This document shows positions 17,991 to 26,524 of a stretch of DNA of 64,000 nt, piece by piece. Under the pieces are notes generated by a model. The model had not been told where the DNA came from, did not search any database, and saw only the letters and a program-made list of their open reading frames with translations. Origin of the DNA: CANMUM01 sp965263365 (GTDB lineage: Bacteria; Pseudomonadota; Alphaproteobacteria; Rhodobacterales; Rhodobacteraceae). The stretch covers positions 1,922,001 through 1,986,000 of the forward strand of contig OZ253672.1 of the NCBI GenBank assembly GCA_965263365.1. Direction: 5' to 3'. The translations under genes were made by a program, and so were the position numbers. Position 1 is the stretch's first letter, and every line of letters begins with the position of its first letter.

Positions 17991-18583
17991 TGTTTCCAGG
18001 CGGAATTCGTTTTCGTTCAATTTCCTTTTGTTTGGCAATTTTTATTACGGCAATTTTTGCGTACGAAAATATTTATTCTGAAACCGAATGGCTCAGACAC
18101 ACATTTGCACTTTACCCAGGCAGTTCATTCTACTCTTGGCTAACTTATTCCTTTTTGCATGGAAATATTGTCCACTTACTTTTTAACTTGCTCGTCCTCA
18201 TGCAGGCTGGACATATCGCAGAGCACTATCTCGGATATTTCAGATTTGTATTATTTTCCGCGCTTTGTGCAATTATAGCCGGACTTGGCACTCAATGGAT
18301 TTATCAATATTCCAATGATAGTCTCGTGATTTTAATCGGATACTCTGGAGTTTTATTCGGCTATATCGGGTTGTTCATTCGAATTGCTGCACAAAGAGCA
18401 GGCTATTCAAGAAAAGCCCTGATCAAAATCGCCGAAGACAATATGCTTTTAATTGGCTTTATGATATTTCCCTTCTTCGTAAATATAGGAATATCAGCAG
18501 AGGCACACTTAATCGGATTTCTTTTTGGCTTCATTTGCGCCCCCTTGTTCTTAAAAAAGAAAATTAGAGTTCGGCGCGTATAG
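17990..18583 (+). CDS. Rhomboid-family intramembrane serine protease
   Basis: This 197-residue membrane protein has six or so helices and the rhomboid catalytic pair: Ser119 in GYSGVLFG (GxSG motif) and His173 in AHLIGFLFG. The N-terminal FLHGNIVHLLFNLLVL gives the conserved His and Asn of the oxyanion region. Rhomboids cleave membrane proteins within or next to the bilayer; the substrate here is unknown. It overlaps the hslV stop by one base and is therefore co-transcribed with a soluble protease subunit, an arrangement I do not recognise from other genomes. Confidence 0.92.
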   Translation: MFPGGIRFRSISFCLAIFITAIFAYENIYSETEWLRHTFALYPGSSFYSWLTYSFLHGNIVHLLFNLLVLMQAGHIAEHYLGYFRFVLFSALCAIIAGLGTQWIYQYSNDSLVILIGYSGVLFGYIGLFIRIAAQRAGYSRKALIKIAEDNMLLIGFMIFPFFVNIGISAEAHLIGFLFGFICAPLFLKKKIRVRRV

Positions 18584-18889
18584 TTTCCTAAAAGAAATAA
18601 ATTCGCTAATTTTTCTGCCAGCATCATTTACTTTTTGCTTAAAAAAATACGTAAATCGGATCCATGAATCTATGCCAGTTTAACGAGTGAACAGATATTG
18701 GAAATTTGGCTTACGCGCTCGGGGATGATTTTTTACAAAATTTAGACTGTAATCCCAGCAACTTTGGATTTAACAATAATTTCGATTGATTTTTAAAGTT
18801 CACTTCTGAGATTTTCGCTTTGCTTATAAAACACCGAAAAGCTAAACTCAAAATAATCGGATTTAGAGCCATTAGAGGAAATTCAATTC
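18584..18889. other. Intergenic stretch between rhomboid gene and mgtE
   Basis: I see no gene, RNA or clear repeat in these 306 bases. The promoter of mgtE is expected here: TTTGCTTATAAAA about 50 bases before the start resembles a -10 region, but there is no matching -35 I would defend. A magnesium-sensing leader cannot be ruled out by eye. Confidence 0.5.
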
Positions 18890-20272
18890 ATGACAATAGA
18901 AATTCAGGAACCTGTTGATAGTGATTTGTCATATTTTGAACGCGCAGAATATCGTGACGAACTCTTTAGCGCGCTTGAAGAGCAAGATTCCTCTGCCCTC
19001 AATAAACTCTTCAACTCATTACATGTCGCCGATATTGCCGACATAATTGAACAATCAAGCACCTCTGATCGAGAAGCAATTATAAAGCTTTGGGGGCGCG
19101 ACATTGATGCGTTGGTTTTAACTGAACTGGAAGACGGAGTTCGTAAAGAAATAATTTCTTATGTGCCCTATTCTGTTCTCACACGCGCACTAGATGAACT
19201 CGATAGTGACGAGCTTGTTTATATAATTGAAGACTTAGAAGAAGATAAACGCGACACACTCATACGTGCACTTGATAAAGTTGATCAGGCGACCGTAACA
19301 CAAGCTCTAAATTTTCCTGAAGAATCGGCTGGTCGATTAATGCAAAGAGAATTTGTTGTGGCGCCAGAACACTGGACGGTAGGTGAAGCTATAGACTTTA
19401 TGCGTTCAAGTGATTCCCTTCCTACACTTTTTCATAATATTTTTATCGTTGACCCAATGATGAAGCCGATCGGAACGATCCGCCTATCAAAGGTAATGGG
19501 TACGCAGCGCAGCGTCCGTTTGAACAAAATTTTGGATACCGAAATGCAAAGCTTTCGTGTCGATACACCGCAATCGGAAGTCGCCTATGTGTTTAACCAA
19601 TATCATATCTTATCTGGCCCAGTTCTTGACATGGACGGGCGCATGGTCGGGGTTATTGATATTGAAGACGCTCTTGAAATTCTTGATGATGAAGCTGAAG
19701 AAGATATTAAACGCCTTGCAGGTGTCGGAGATGAAGAACTTTCAGATAACACATGGGAAACCGCCCGATTGCGCTTTCCTTGGCTAGCTGTCAACTTGAT
19801 CACATCCATACTTGCGTCGATAGTAATCGCGCAATTTTCTGAAACAATAAACGCAATCGTTGCACTTGCCGTGTTAATGCCAATCGTTGCATCGATGGGT
19901 GGGAATGCGGGCACGCAGACCCTAACCGTTGCTGTGCGCGCGATCGCGACAAAGGACATTACACGCGCGAACGCGTTGCGAATTATTCGACGCGAACTCT
20001 TTGTTGGCTTCATGAATGGAATGGCATTCGCGCTCATCATCGGAATTGTCGGCTATATTTGGTTCGGTCGGCTCGATCTCGGCTATGTTTTAGCGCTCGC
20101 AATGATCGTCAATCTTGCGGTCGCAGGTCTTGCAGGAATTCTTATACCCATCATGCTCGATAAGCTAAAAATAGATCCTGCGCTCGCTGCTGGAGCCTTT
20201 GTAACGACTGTAACTGATGTTGTCGGGTTCTTTGTATTCTTGGGGCTAGCAGCGGTTTTTTTACTGCCTTAG
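18890..20272 (+). CDS. mgtE: Magnesium transporter MgtE
   Basis: MgtE is a dimeric magnesium channel of the inner membrane, gated by cytoplasmic magnesium. The 460-residue protein has the acidic superhelical N domain (about residues 20-135, ending FPEESAGRLMQREFV), two CBS domains (about 135-260) and five C-terminal helices (about 285-460), including LMPIVASMGGNAGTQTL, the conserved pore motif, and AFVTTVTDVVGFF. Length is typical. The ATG is preceded by AGAGGAAA. It converges with the Smr gene 36 bases away. Confidence 0.96.
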   Translation: MTIEIQEPVDSDLSYFERAEYRDELFSALEEQDSSALNKLFNSLHVADIADIIEQSSTSDREAIIKLWGRDIDALVLTELEDGVRKEIISYVPYSVLTRALDELDSDELVYIIEDLEEDKRDTLIRALDKVDQATVTQALNFPEESAGRLMQREFVVAPEHWTVGEAIDFMRSSDSLPTLFHNIFIVDPMMKPIGTIRLSKVMGTQRSVRLNKILDTEMQSFRVDTPQSEVAYVFNQYHILSGPVLDMDGRMVGVIDIEDALEILDDEAEEDIKRLAGVGDEELSDNTWETARLRFPWLAVNLITSILASIVIAQFSETINAIVALAVLMPIVASMGGNAGTQTLTVAVRAIATKDITRANALRIIRRELFVGFMNGMAFALIIGIVGYIWFGRLDLGYVLALAMIVNLAVAGLAGILIPIMLDKLKIDPALAAGAFVTTVTDVVGFFVFLGLAAVFLLP

Positions 20273-20281
20273 CAGTAAAAA
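20256..20281. terminator. Possible bidirectional terminator between mgtE and smr
   Basis: The arms TTTTTACTG and CAGTAAAAA enclose six bases that include the end of mgtE. The stem is AT-rich and only nine bases long, but it sits exactly between two converging genes and has T runs on both strands. Confidence 0.4.
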
Positions 20282-20308
20282 TTTTCAACATTCAGAAAGT
20301 GATAACGT

Positions 20309-20884
20309 TTAAAATGAGCGACGGGCTCTCGCGCGCGTAAAAATATAAAACGCCCCCTCTCCGCCATGGCGAATATGTGCAGAGCAATAATGAGAAACCA
20401 GTTTTGCAATATTCTGATCTTGCACCCAAAGCGGGAAAGCACGCTTAATAATACCGGAAACTTCTTCACCAAATTCCGTTCGACGCACGTTCCCGCCGCG
20501 CCCCGTAATCACTAACAACATTTTATGCTGCTCTTTCGTTTTGATCCCAACAAATCGGTTAAAAGCTTCACGCGCATCTTCTAACTTGAGACCATGCAAA
20601 TCAATCCGCGCCGTTGGCTCCAATTGACCCCGATTTAAAGCCCGCCTCTTAGATTTTTGCATGGAATGCGGATCTGTGTTTGGGACAATTTCATTAAGGC
20701 TAATCTGTTGGCGCGCACTGGGCAAAATCTTCGACGAGGTTGATTTGGAAAACAGAGGCTGCACATCTTCGTCTAGCATTTCCTCAAATTTACTGACATT
20801 CACCTCTTTAACCGGCTTCACCGAGGCTCGCACATGATCCCAGATATCTTGATCGGCTTTAGATAGTTTTTTGGGAGCACGCAT
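20309..20884 (-). CDS. Smr-domain protein
   Basis: The 191-residue protein ends in an Smr domain (about residues 95-185) with RIDLHGLKLEDAREAF, LLVITGRGG and the C-terminal GGEGAFYIF. Smr domains occur alone or at the end of MutS2 and act as nucleases or RNA-cleaving modules in some members. The N-terminal 90 residues are charged and low in conserved motifs. It starts 9 bases after the Tim44-domain gene stops, so both are in one minus-strand unit. In many alphaproteobacteria an MltA lytic transglycosylase gene lies between the two; it is absent here. Confidence 0.9.
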   Translation of the reverse strand: MRAPKKLSKADQDIWDHVRASVKPVKEVNVSKFEEMLDEDVQPLFSKSTSSKILPSARQQISLNEIVPNTDPHSMQKSKRRALNRGQLEPTARIDLHGLKLEDAREAFNRFVGIKTKEQHKMLLVITGRGGNVRRTEFGEEVSGIIKRAFPLWVQDQNIAKLVSHYCSAHIRHGGEGAFYIFTRARARRSF

Positions 20885-20892
20885 GTCAAACT

Positions 20893-21528
20893 TTATTCAC
20901 CCGTCGCGACTAGCATCCAATTCGGATTATCATTTCCAAAGACTCGAGAGAAATACCAATTATCATATTCCGTCTCGATTTTATCTTTTTCGCCTTCGAT
21001 AATCTTTCCATCAGCATCTACAACAATCCGTTTGATTCGCGAAACAAACTGAACGCCAAGCTCTAGCTCATTGCTCTCTTGAAAATACTCTGCTTCTTTG
21101 AGTTCAACGTTAGAAATACCTACAAACTCAGCCTTAACTTCGTGACCAGCGGCTTGGCGCTTTTGAACAGCCTGCTCAAAACCTTCATAAACATCTTTGT
21201 CGACAAAGGGACGAACTGACTCCATATCGCCATTGAGATAGGCCATTAGAATCATCTCATAAGCCTGCTTTGCACCCAATAAAAATGAATTCACCGAGAA
21301 GCTAGGCTCAATAGCTTTGGCTTGCTGGATGGCTGAAACGAATTGATCATCGCCTTCAATGATTTCATCATCTTCCACTACAGTTGCATCTTCTTCTTTT
21401 GATGTTGCATCAACAATCTTTGGTTTTGCCTCAAACCCGTCTCGCTTACCAAATTCATTAAGAAGTCGGGCAAATATTATGATTGCCAACACCACTAAAA
21501 TGATGATCTGCCAAATATTCGAACCCAT
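20893..21528 (-). CDS. Tim44-domain membrane-anchored protein
   Basis: The 211-residue protein has one N-terminal membrane helix (IWQIIILVVLAIIIFARL), a charged linker, and a Tim44-like domain from about residue 75 on (FSVNSFLLGAKQAYEMIL through NPNWMLVATGE). The family is related to mitochondrial Tim44; alphaproteobacterial members (TimA-like) are inner-membrane proteins of uncertain function. I chose ATG 21528 (MGSNIWQ) because GGAGAAATAGAG precedes it and the longer frame lacks support. It is divergent from fxsA, 84 bases away. Confidence 0.9.
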   Translation of the reverse strand: MGSNIWQIIILVVLAIIIFARLLNEFGKRDGFEAKPKIVDATSKEEDATVVEDDEIIEGDDQFVSAIQQAKAIEPSFSVNSFLLGAKQAYEMILMAYLNGDMESVRPFVDKDVYEGFEQAVQKRQAAGHEVKAEFVGISNVELKEAEYFQESNELELGVQFVSRIKRIVVDADGKIIEGEKDKIETEYDNWYFSRVFGNDNPNWMLVATGE

Positions 21529-21612
21529 CTCTATTTCTCCGTGCTTGAAATCATAGTATTCAGACTTATTTATGAACTTATAAACCAAATTCCAAGAGAA
21601 AGGTTGCATATT

Positions 21613-22047
21613 ATGCGCGGACTGGCCGGTTTCATCATTTATGTGTTAATCGAAATCGCACTTTTTGCTCAATTTGGCTCTATACTTGGTACATTTTGGG
21701 TAATTTCACTCGTATTGGCTGGGTTTATCATTGGCGTTTACCTAATTCGGCTGAGTGGTGCAAACGCCCGTGCGTCTTTAAATGAGCTTACAACTGGTTC
21801 GACCCATGCCAAAGGGATTAATCAATCAATTGCACTTATAGTTTCAGGATTATTGATAATATTGCCGGGCTTTATGACAGACATATTCGGTCTCATTGTC
21901 CTATTCCCACCTACACGTAAACTCATCTCGAATGTCTTTGCTAAAAATATACAAACAACCGCGCAGTTTCATTCCAACCCAGATCATTCCTCAAAATCTA
22001 GCGAAATTATTGAGGGAGAAGTGATTGATAAGTCTACAGACGCCTAA
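21613..22047 (+). CDS. fxsA: FxsA family membrane protein
   Basis: FxsA is a small inner-membrane protein; in E. coli it counters exclusion of phage T7 by the F plasmid when overproduced, but its normal role is unknown. The 144-residue protein has three to four helices, the conserved LIEIALFAQFGSILG near the start and LLIILPGFMTDIFGLIVLFP in the middle, followed by a hydrophilic tail. I chose ATG 21613 (MRGLAGFI) by family N-terminus. It is next to secB, as commonly seen in alphaproteobacteria. Confidence 0.92.
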   Translation: MRGLAGFIIYVLIEIALFAQFGSILGTFWVISLVLAGFIIGVYLIRLSGANARASLNELTTGSTHAKGINQSIALIVSGLLIILPGFMTDIFGLIVLFPPTRKLISNVFAKNIQTTAQFHSNPDHSSKSSEIIEGEVIDKSTDA

Positions 22048-22111
22048 ACGCGCCTTGCAATTTAGACTGATTTTGGTAGTAAGTTTTTGAATTTTAATTA
22101 TAGAGGATTGA

Positions 22112-22567
22112 ATGGCTGAAGAGAAACCCGCAGCACAAGCCAAGTTTGTGACATCTTATATTAAAGATGTATCTTTCGAAAATATTGGATTGCAAAATGA
22201 TTACGTCGCAAAAACGCAGCCAAAATTCGAAATGAACTTGAACATTAACCAAAAGAAAATAGAAAACAATTTATACGAAGTTGCTTTATCTGTTAAAGTT
22301 AAGGCCGAAGAAGGTGGACAAACGATTTTTGTGCTTGATCTTGATCATGCGGGACGCTTTCAACTAAGTAATGTTGAAGAGGCGCAAATCGTTCCGTTTC
22401 TTTATATTGAGTGTCCGCGTTTATTGTTCCCATACACAAGACGAATTGTTTCTCAACTCACACTTGATGGTGGTTTAATGCCGCTCAACCTCGACAATGT
22501 CGATTTTGTAAAACTATTTCAAAATTCGGTTGCGGCTGCTAAAAAAGCACAAGATACAAAAAACTAA
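22112..22567 (+). CDS. secB: Protein-export chaperone SecB
   Basis: SecB is the cytoplasmic tetrameric chaperone that holds precursors unfolded and passes them to SecA. The 151-residue protein shows YIKDVSFEN, VLDLDHAGRFQL, LYIECPRLLFPYTRRIVS and DGGLMPLNLDNVDF, all family signatures. The length is normal. It is separated from fxsA by 64 bases and is followed by a strong terminator. The export theme recurs in this window with secDF-yajC, but the genes are far apart. Confidence 0.97.
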   Translation: MAEEKPAAQAKFVTSYIKDVSFENIGLQNDYVAKTQPKFEMNLNINQKKIENNLYEVALSVKVKAEEGGQTIFVLDLDHAGRFQLSNVEEAQIVPFLYIECPRLLFPYTRRIVSQLTLDGGLMPLNLDNVDFVKLFQNSVAAAKKAQDTKN

Positions 22568-22582
22568 ATTCGTTTATAATTA

Positions 22583-22611
22583 AAAAGGCTCGGCTTACGC
22601 CGAGCTTTTTT
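22583..22611. terminator. Bidirectional terminator between secB and the purine operon
   Basis: A perfect GCTCGGC/GCCGAGC stem with a TTAC loop is flanked by AAAAA on the left and TTTTTT on the right, so it has a T run on both strands. It can end secB (plus) and the operon finishing with purQ (minus). Confidence 0.88.
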
Positions 22612-22681
22612 ATTTTAGTCGTTTATCAGTCAGCAAATTGAACACTTCATACCAACTCAAGACTTTAATTACCTAGTAAAA

Positions 22682-23437
22682 CTAAAACCAATTCCGAGCA
22701 TTCATGAATATTTGCCCTGCAGAAGTCAGCGCAGATGGATCAAATTCTTCGTGCGAGCGCTTCGCTAATTCACGCAAATATGATGTATCTTGACGCTGCC
22801 ATTGAAACGCCCCACGCTCTGGATGTGGCATCATCGCTAAAACACGACCATCATGCGCAGATATCGCTGCTGCGTCAAATTGTGCGCCATTAGGGTTCAA
22901 AGGATACCGACCATTTGCGAGTGCGCCTTGTTGATCAGCGTACTGCAAGCCAATTTCTGACTCATTTCCTCCAAGCAGCTGACCCTCTCCGTGCGCGACA
23001 GGAAGCGAAATCAAATCACCCTCTGAAAAATACGGCGTATCACTTTTTGCTTTGATATGAACCCACCGACATTCATAGTGTCCACCCGCGTTGTTCCTAA
23101 ATCTCCACTGGCTTTCAGCCAACATATTCAATCTCAGCAATAATTGACATCCGTTGCAGACACCCATAACGAGCGTCTCGCGCAAAATAAATTTTCGAAG
23201 CGCACTCTCCAGTCTTCGAATTTGCTCAGCCAAAACCATAGCCGCACCACCATGATCGCCATAAGAAAAACCGCCCGGAAAGAATAGCATCTGAGCGCTG
23301 TCAAGTTTATGAGGCGCATCTAGTAAATCAATAATATGCATAATCTCGACGTCGAAACCGACATGCGCAAAAAGTTCGGCGCTTTCACGTTCGCAGTTAA
23401 TGCCTGCGCCTGCTAAAACTAACGCCTTAGGCTGCAT
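22682..23437 (-). CDS. purQ: Phosphoribosylformylglycinamidine synthase, glutaminase subunit PurQ
   Basis: PurQ supplies ammonia from glutamine to PurL in step four of purine synthesis. The 251-residue protein is a class I glutamine amidotransferase: Cys94 nucleophile in MGVCNGCQLL, oxyanion glycines in FFPGGFSYGD, and the His of MMPHPER near the end. At 251 residues it is longer than the roughly 225-residue PurQ of the PurS/Q/L type. I chose ATG 23437 because AAGGAGG lies five bases upstream, inside purL, and the start overlaps the purL stop by 11 bases. It is the last gene of the operon. Confidence 0.94.
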   Translation of the reverse strand: MQPKALVLAGAGINCERESAELFAHVGFDVEIMHIIDLLDAPHKLDSAQMLFFPGGFSYGDHGGAAMVLAEQIRRLESALRKFILRETLVMGVCNGCQLLLRLNMLAESQWRFRNNAGGHYECRWVHIKAKSDTPYFSEGDLISLPVAHGEGQLLGGNESEIGLQYADQQGALANGRYPLNPNGAQFDAAAISAHDGRVLAMMPHPERGAFQWQRQDTSYLRELAKRSHEEFDPSALTSAGQIFMNARNWF

Positions 23438-26294
23438 GATGACCTCCTTCATAACCACCGCGAAAATAAAGACGCTTCAATTCTTCAATAGAAATCAAAT
23501 CATCATTAATTTCAACTTCACCTGCCGCGCGCACCTCGCCAATCACAAGATAATCATTCCCCAATTGAACATCGGGCGCGGCGGTCACAAGAAACCCGGA
23601 ATCGAATTCACAAAATGCCCCTAAATTTTCATCCATCAGCGAGCTTGGTAAATTCACGCTTGCCCCTAAACCAGAGGCAAGCGCCGCTCGAAGAACAGCA
23701 AAACCGATGCCGCCCATGGCTAAAGCTTCAACCGATGCAAATTGACCCTTCGAAATTTGTTCCGAAATTAATTGATAAGATTCAAAATGGTGACCACGTG
23801 CGCCTGCTTGCGAGGCGCCTCCATCTTTACGTGCTTGATCAATTTGCGTGCGCGTTAACAGCGATGCATTGGGCATGTAAAGCGCAATTTGATCGCCGGC
23901 AAATTTAAAATCAAACGAAGGCACAATATTACAATCATCTACGATCCCGAAGCCAGATATAAGAAGTGTCGGCAATGCATTGACTTCGATGGCGTTTCCA
24001 TTTTCGTCATAGCCCCGAAAATCATTATACATGCTGTCTTTTCCTGAAACGATCGGTGCTTTATATTCAAGCGCGCCCTCACAAAGACCGCGCGCTGATT
24101 CTTTGAGCTGATATAGACGCTCCGACGATTCCGGCTTGGACCAACAAAAATTATCCAATATTGCCAACTTATCAGGGTTCGATCCCCCAGCAATCATTCG
24201 GCGAATACAAAGATCGACCGCTGCATAACCAGCCATAAATGGATCAGCCTCCGTCAAATAAGGCATATAAGCTTGCGATAAAGCGACACCTTGCGGCCGA
24301 CTCCAAATTGGCCTTACGACACTCACCATGTTTTCGACATCACCAATCAGTGGTTTCAAAACTGACTTACCTTGAACTTCGTGATCATAACGTCGAAATA
24401 CTGAGCGACGCGTTTGAAAATTACTAAGTTCAAGAAGCTCACGAATACGCGGCGCTTCTTGAGTTCTTTGGGGTGTGATTGTCAGAGCACCTTTGGATGA
24501 ATAAAAGCGCTTTGGATCTCCTTCATGCAAAAATGACATTTCCAAAGTGCCAAGCTCTTCGCCCTCATAACACAAACGAAGATAGCCATCATCACGAAAA
24601 CAACCCAAGCGCTGAACAGATACGTCATAATGCGCAAATAACGCTTCGAACGCGTCAGCCTTTTCTGGGGGCACGGAAGCCAACATTCGCTCTTGGCTTT
24701 CAGAAATCCAAATCTCCCAAGGAGCAAGTCCTGGATATTTCAGCGTGACATTTTCTAGCCAAACTTCAGCACCGCCTGCGCCCTCAGCCATTTCACCAAT
24801 CGAAGACGACAGACCACCTGCACCATTATCCGTAATCGCACGGTAAAGACCGCGATCTCGCGCCTTAAAGAGGACATCTTGTAAATTTTTCTGTGTAATC
24901 GGATCGCCAATTTGAACGGCAGTCGCAGGAGAATTATCATCAAGCTCAACAGAGCTAAATGTTGCTCCATGGATCCCGTCAAAACCCACATGATTACCCA
25001 TTACATAAATATAGTCACCAGCGCGAGCTGACTTCTCTACCGAAGACTGCTGTCCTTCTGGCCCCATGACTTGACGCGGCAAAATTCCGAGCGTGCCGCA
25101 GTAAACCAATGGCTTCCCACGAAAACTTTCGTCTTCATAAATAAACCCTTGAACTGTTGGAATCCCCGAATGATTACCCCCCTCTTCAATGCCTTGAATT
25201 ATTCCATCAGCAAGATCAGGCGCAATCGGAATCGGGTTTGATTGATCGGACTGACGGTATAGCGGTCGCATATCATCTCGAACAGGCAGACAATATCCAA
25301 AAACATTTGCAATGGGCTCAGCACCCATTCCAAAACCCAGACAATCTCGATTCACCCCCAGAACACCCGTCATCGCGCCGCCATATGGGTCAAGCGCCGA
25401 GGGCGAATTATGCGTTTCCACCTTAAATGCGACTACAAAATCATCTGAAAAAGCAATACCACCTGCATTGTCATGAAAAACAGACAGGCAAAACCCGGGC
25501 TTTTCATTCAAAATATCATCAGTCGCCGACTTAATATATCGCCGAAAAAGCCCCTCGCTCACATCGTCTATCTCGGCCGCGAAAAAACGATGCTTACAAT
25601 GCTCGGACCAACTTTGCGCGAATGTTTCAAGCTCAATATCCGTAATTTTGCGACCAAGTTTCTGGTAATAGTCTCTCAACGCATATAAATCATCTAGACC
25701 CAGTCCGAGAGGCCCGCGAAAATGTCCTTCATATTCAATTCCACGTTTCGATAATTCGATTAATGCGGCATCATCAACATCAAGGCTCACCTCAATTGAT
25801 CGCGGTTGATCCACTAATTCTGGCACGGAAATTTCAGTTGCGAACCCATTTTTCAACCACTTTGAAAGTTGAAGAATCTCAACAGTTTCGATCAACGGAT
25901 TATAGAGCTTGGACGCGAATTTCGTATCGCTTAACAAATAAATCTTGCCGGAAGCGACACGAATATCATTAGACCAATACTGATTGCCAGTGCGAGCATC
26001 CGCATATCGAAAAAGTGCCGACAATGAAGCCGCTTCGTTATCCGTCACGCCCGCGCGGTACCGTACCTCAGCTATATAAGCTGAATCCATTTTAACTGTC
26101 GGAGCAACCCAAACATCCGATTTATAACCATAGACCTGCGCGTTTTCATCTGAAGCGGACTTGGCGAATAAATCAAGCGCCGCAACACTGAGTTGAGTAC
26201 TAAATCTGTACCCATATCCAACAAAGGTCGTGTCGCCGTCGACACTCGATGCATTTAGCTGGTCGATTATATCAATTCTACAACTCAAAGGCAT
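23427..26294 (-). CDS. purL: Phosphoribosylformylglycinamidine synthase, PurS-PurL fused subunit
   Basis: This 955-residue enzyme aminates FGAR to FGAM with ATP. Residues about 72-150 look like a PurS domain (YIAEVRYRAGVTDNEA, DIRVASGKIYLL, YNPLIETVEI), and the rest is PurL: AQSWSEHCKHRFF, VAFKVETHNSPSALDPYGGA, DNGAGGLSSSIGEMAEGAGG, and IVSGKDSMYNDFRG. Most alphaproteobacteria have separate PurS and a PurL of about 740 residues, so this single chain is unusual for the group. The first 68 residues have no counterpart I recognise and the start is uncertain: ATG 26294 has AGGGGG abutting it, and a far better ribosome site sits at 26323 in the next frame. It overlaps purQ by 11 bases. Confidence 0.9.
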   Translation of the reverse strand: MPLSCRIDIIDQLNASSVDGDTTFVGYGYRFSTQLSVAALDLFAKSASDENAQVYGYKSDVWVAPTVKMDSAYIAEVRYRAGVTDNEAASLSALFRYADARTGNQYWSNDIRVASGKIYLLSDTKFASKLYNPLIETVEILQLSKWLKNGFATEISVPELVDQPRSIEVSLDVDDAALIELSKRGIEYEGHFRGPLGLGLDDLYALRDYYQKLGRKITDIELETFAQSWSEHCKHRFFAAEIDDVSEGLFRRYIKSATDDILNEKPGFCLSVFHDNAGGIAFSDDFVVAFKVETHNSPSALDPYGGAMTGVLGVNRDCLGFGMGAEPIANVFGYCLPVRDDMRPLYRQSDQSNPIPIAPDLADGIIQGIEEGGNHSGIPTVQGFIYEDESFRGKPLVYCGTLGILPRQVMGPEGQQSSVEKSARAGDYIYVMGNHVGFDGIHGATFSSVELDDNSPATAVQIGDPITQKNLQDVLFKARDRGLYRAITDNGAGGLSSSIGEMAEGAGGAEVWLENVTLKYPGLAPWEIWISESQERMLASVPPEKADAFEALFAHYDVSVQRLGCFRDDGYLRLCYEGEELGTLEMSFLHEGDPKRFYSSKGALTITPQRTQEAPRIRELLELSNFQTRRSVFRRYDHEVQGKSVLKPLIGDVENMVSVVRPIWSRPQGVALSQAYMPYLTEADPFMAGYAAVDLCIRRMIAGGSNPDKLAILDNFCWSKPESSERLYQLKESARGLCEGALEYKAPIVSGKDSMYNDFRGYDENGNAIEVNALPTLLISGFGIVDDCNIVPSFDFKFAGDQIALYMPNASLLTRTQIDQARKDGGASQAGARGHHFESYQLISEQISKGQFASVEALAMGGIGFAVLRAALASGLGASVNLPSSLMDENLGAFCEFDSGFLVTAAPDVQLGNDYLVIGEVRAAGEVEINDDLISIEELKRLYFRGGYEGGHHAA

Positions 26295-26334
26295 CCCCCT
26301 ATTCGGCTAGAATATAAAAACATATTAACCTCCA

Positions 26335-26514
26335 CTAAATAATAAATTCGACGCGACTAACTTCGCCGAGACTGGAGGTTTCCTCACGAAAATCAGCACC
26401 AAAAATTGACGGATTAACACCAGAATTTTTCGCATATGACGGTTCAAATTCAACATTTCTCAAGGCCGCAACTTCAAGCGCTGAACTAATGTCAAATACA
26501 CTTTGATCAAACAC
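26335..26514 (-). CDS. Unrecognised 59-residue protein in the purine operon
   Basis: A 59-codon frame begins GTG TTT GAT CAA, with a perfect AAGGAGG five bases upstream that overlaps the purC stop, and ends at TAG just before purL. The product starts MFDQSVFDISSALEV and ends GEVSRVEFII; it is acidic, has no signal peptide or membrane helix, and does not match PurS or any family I know. The strong ribosome site and its position, ten bases past purC in a tight operon, argue that it is translated. It may be a small subunit or regulator for the purine enzymes, or a decayed remnant; function is unknown. Confidence 0.65.
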   Translation of the reverse strand: MFDQSVFDISSALEVAALRNVEFEPSYAKNSGVNPSIFGADFREETSSLGEVSRVEFII

Positions 26515-26524
26515 GACGGCCTCC

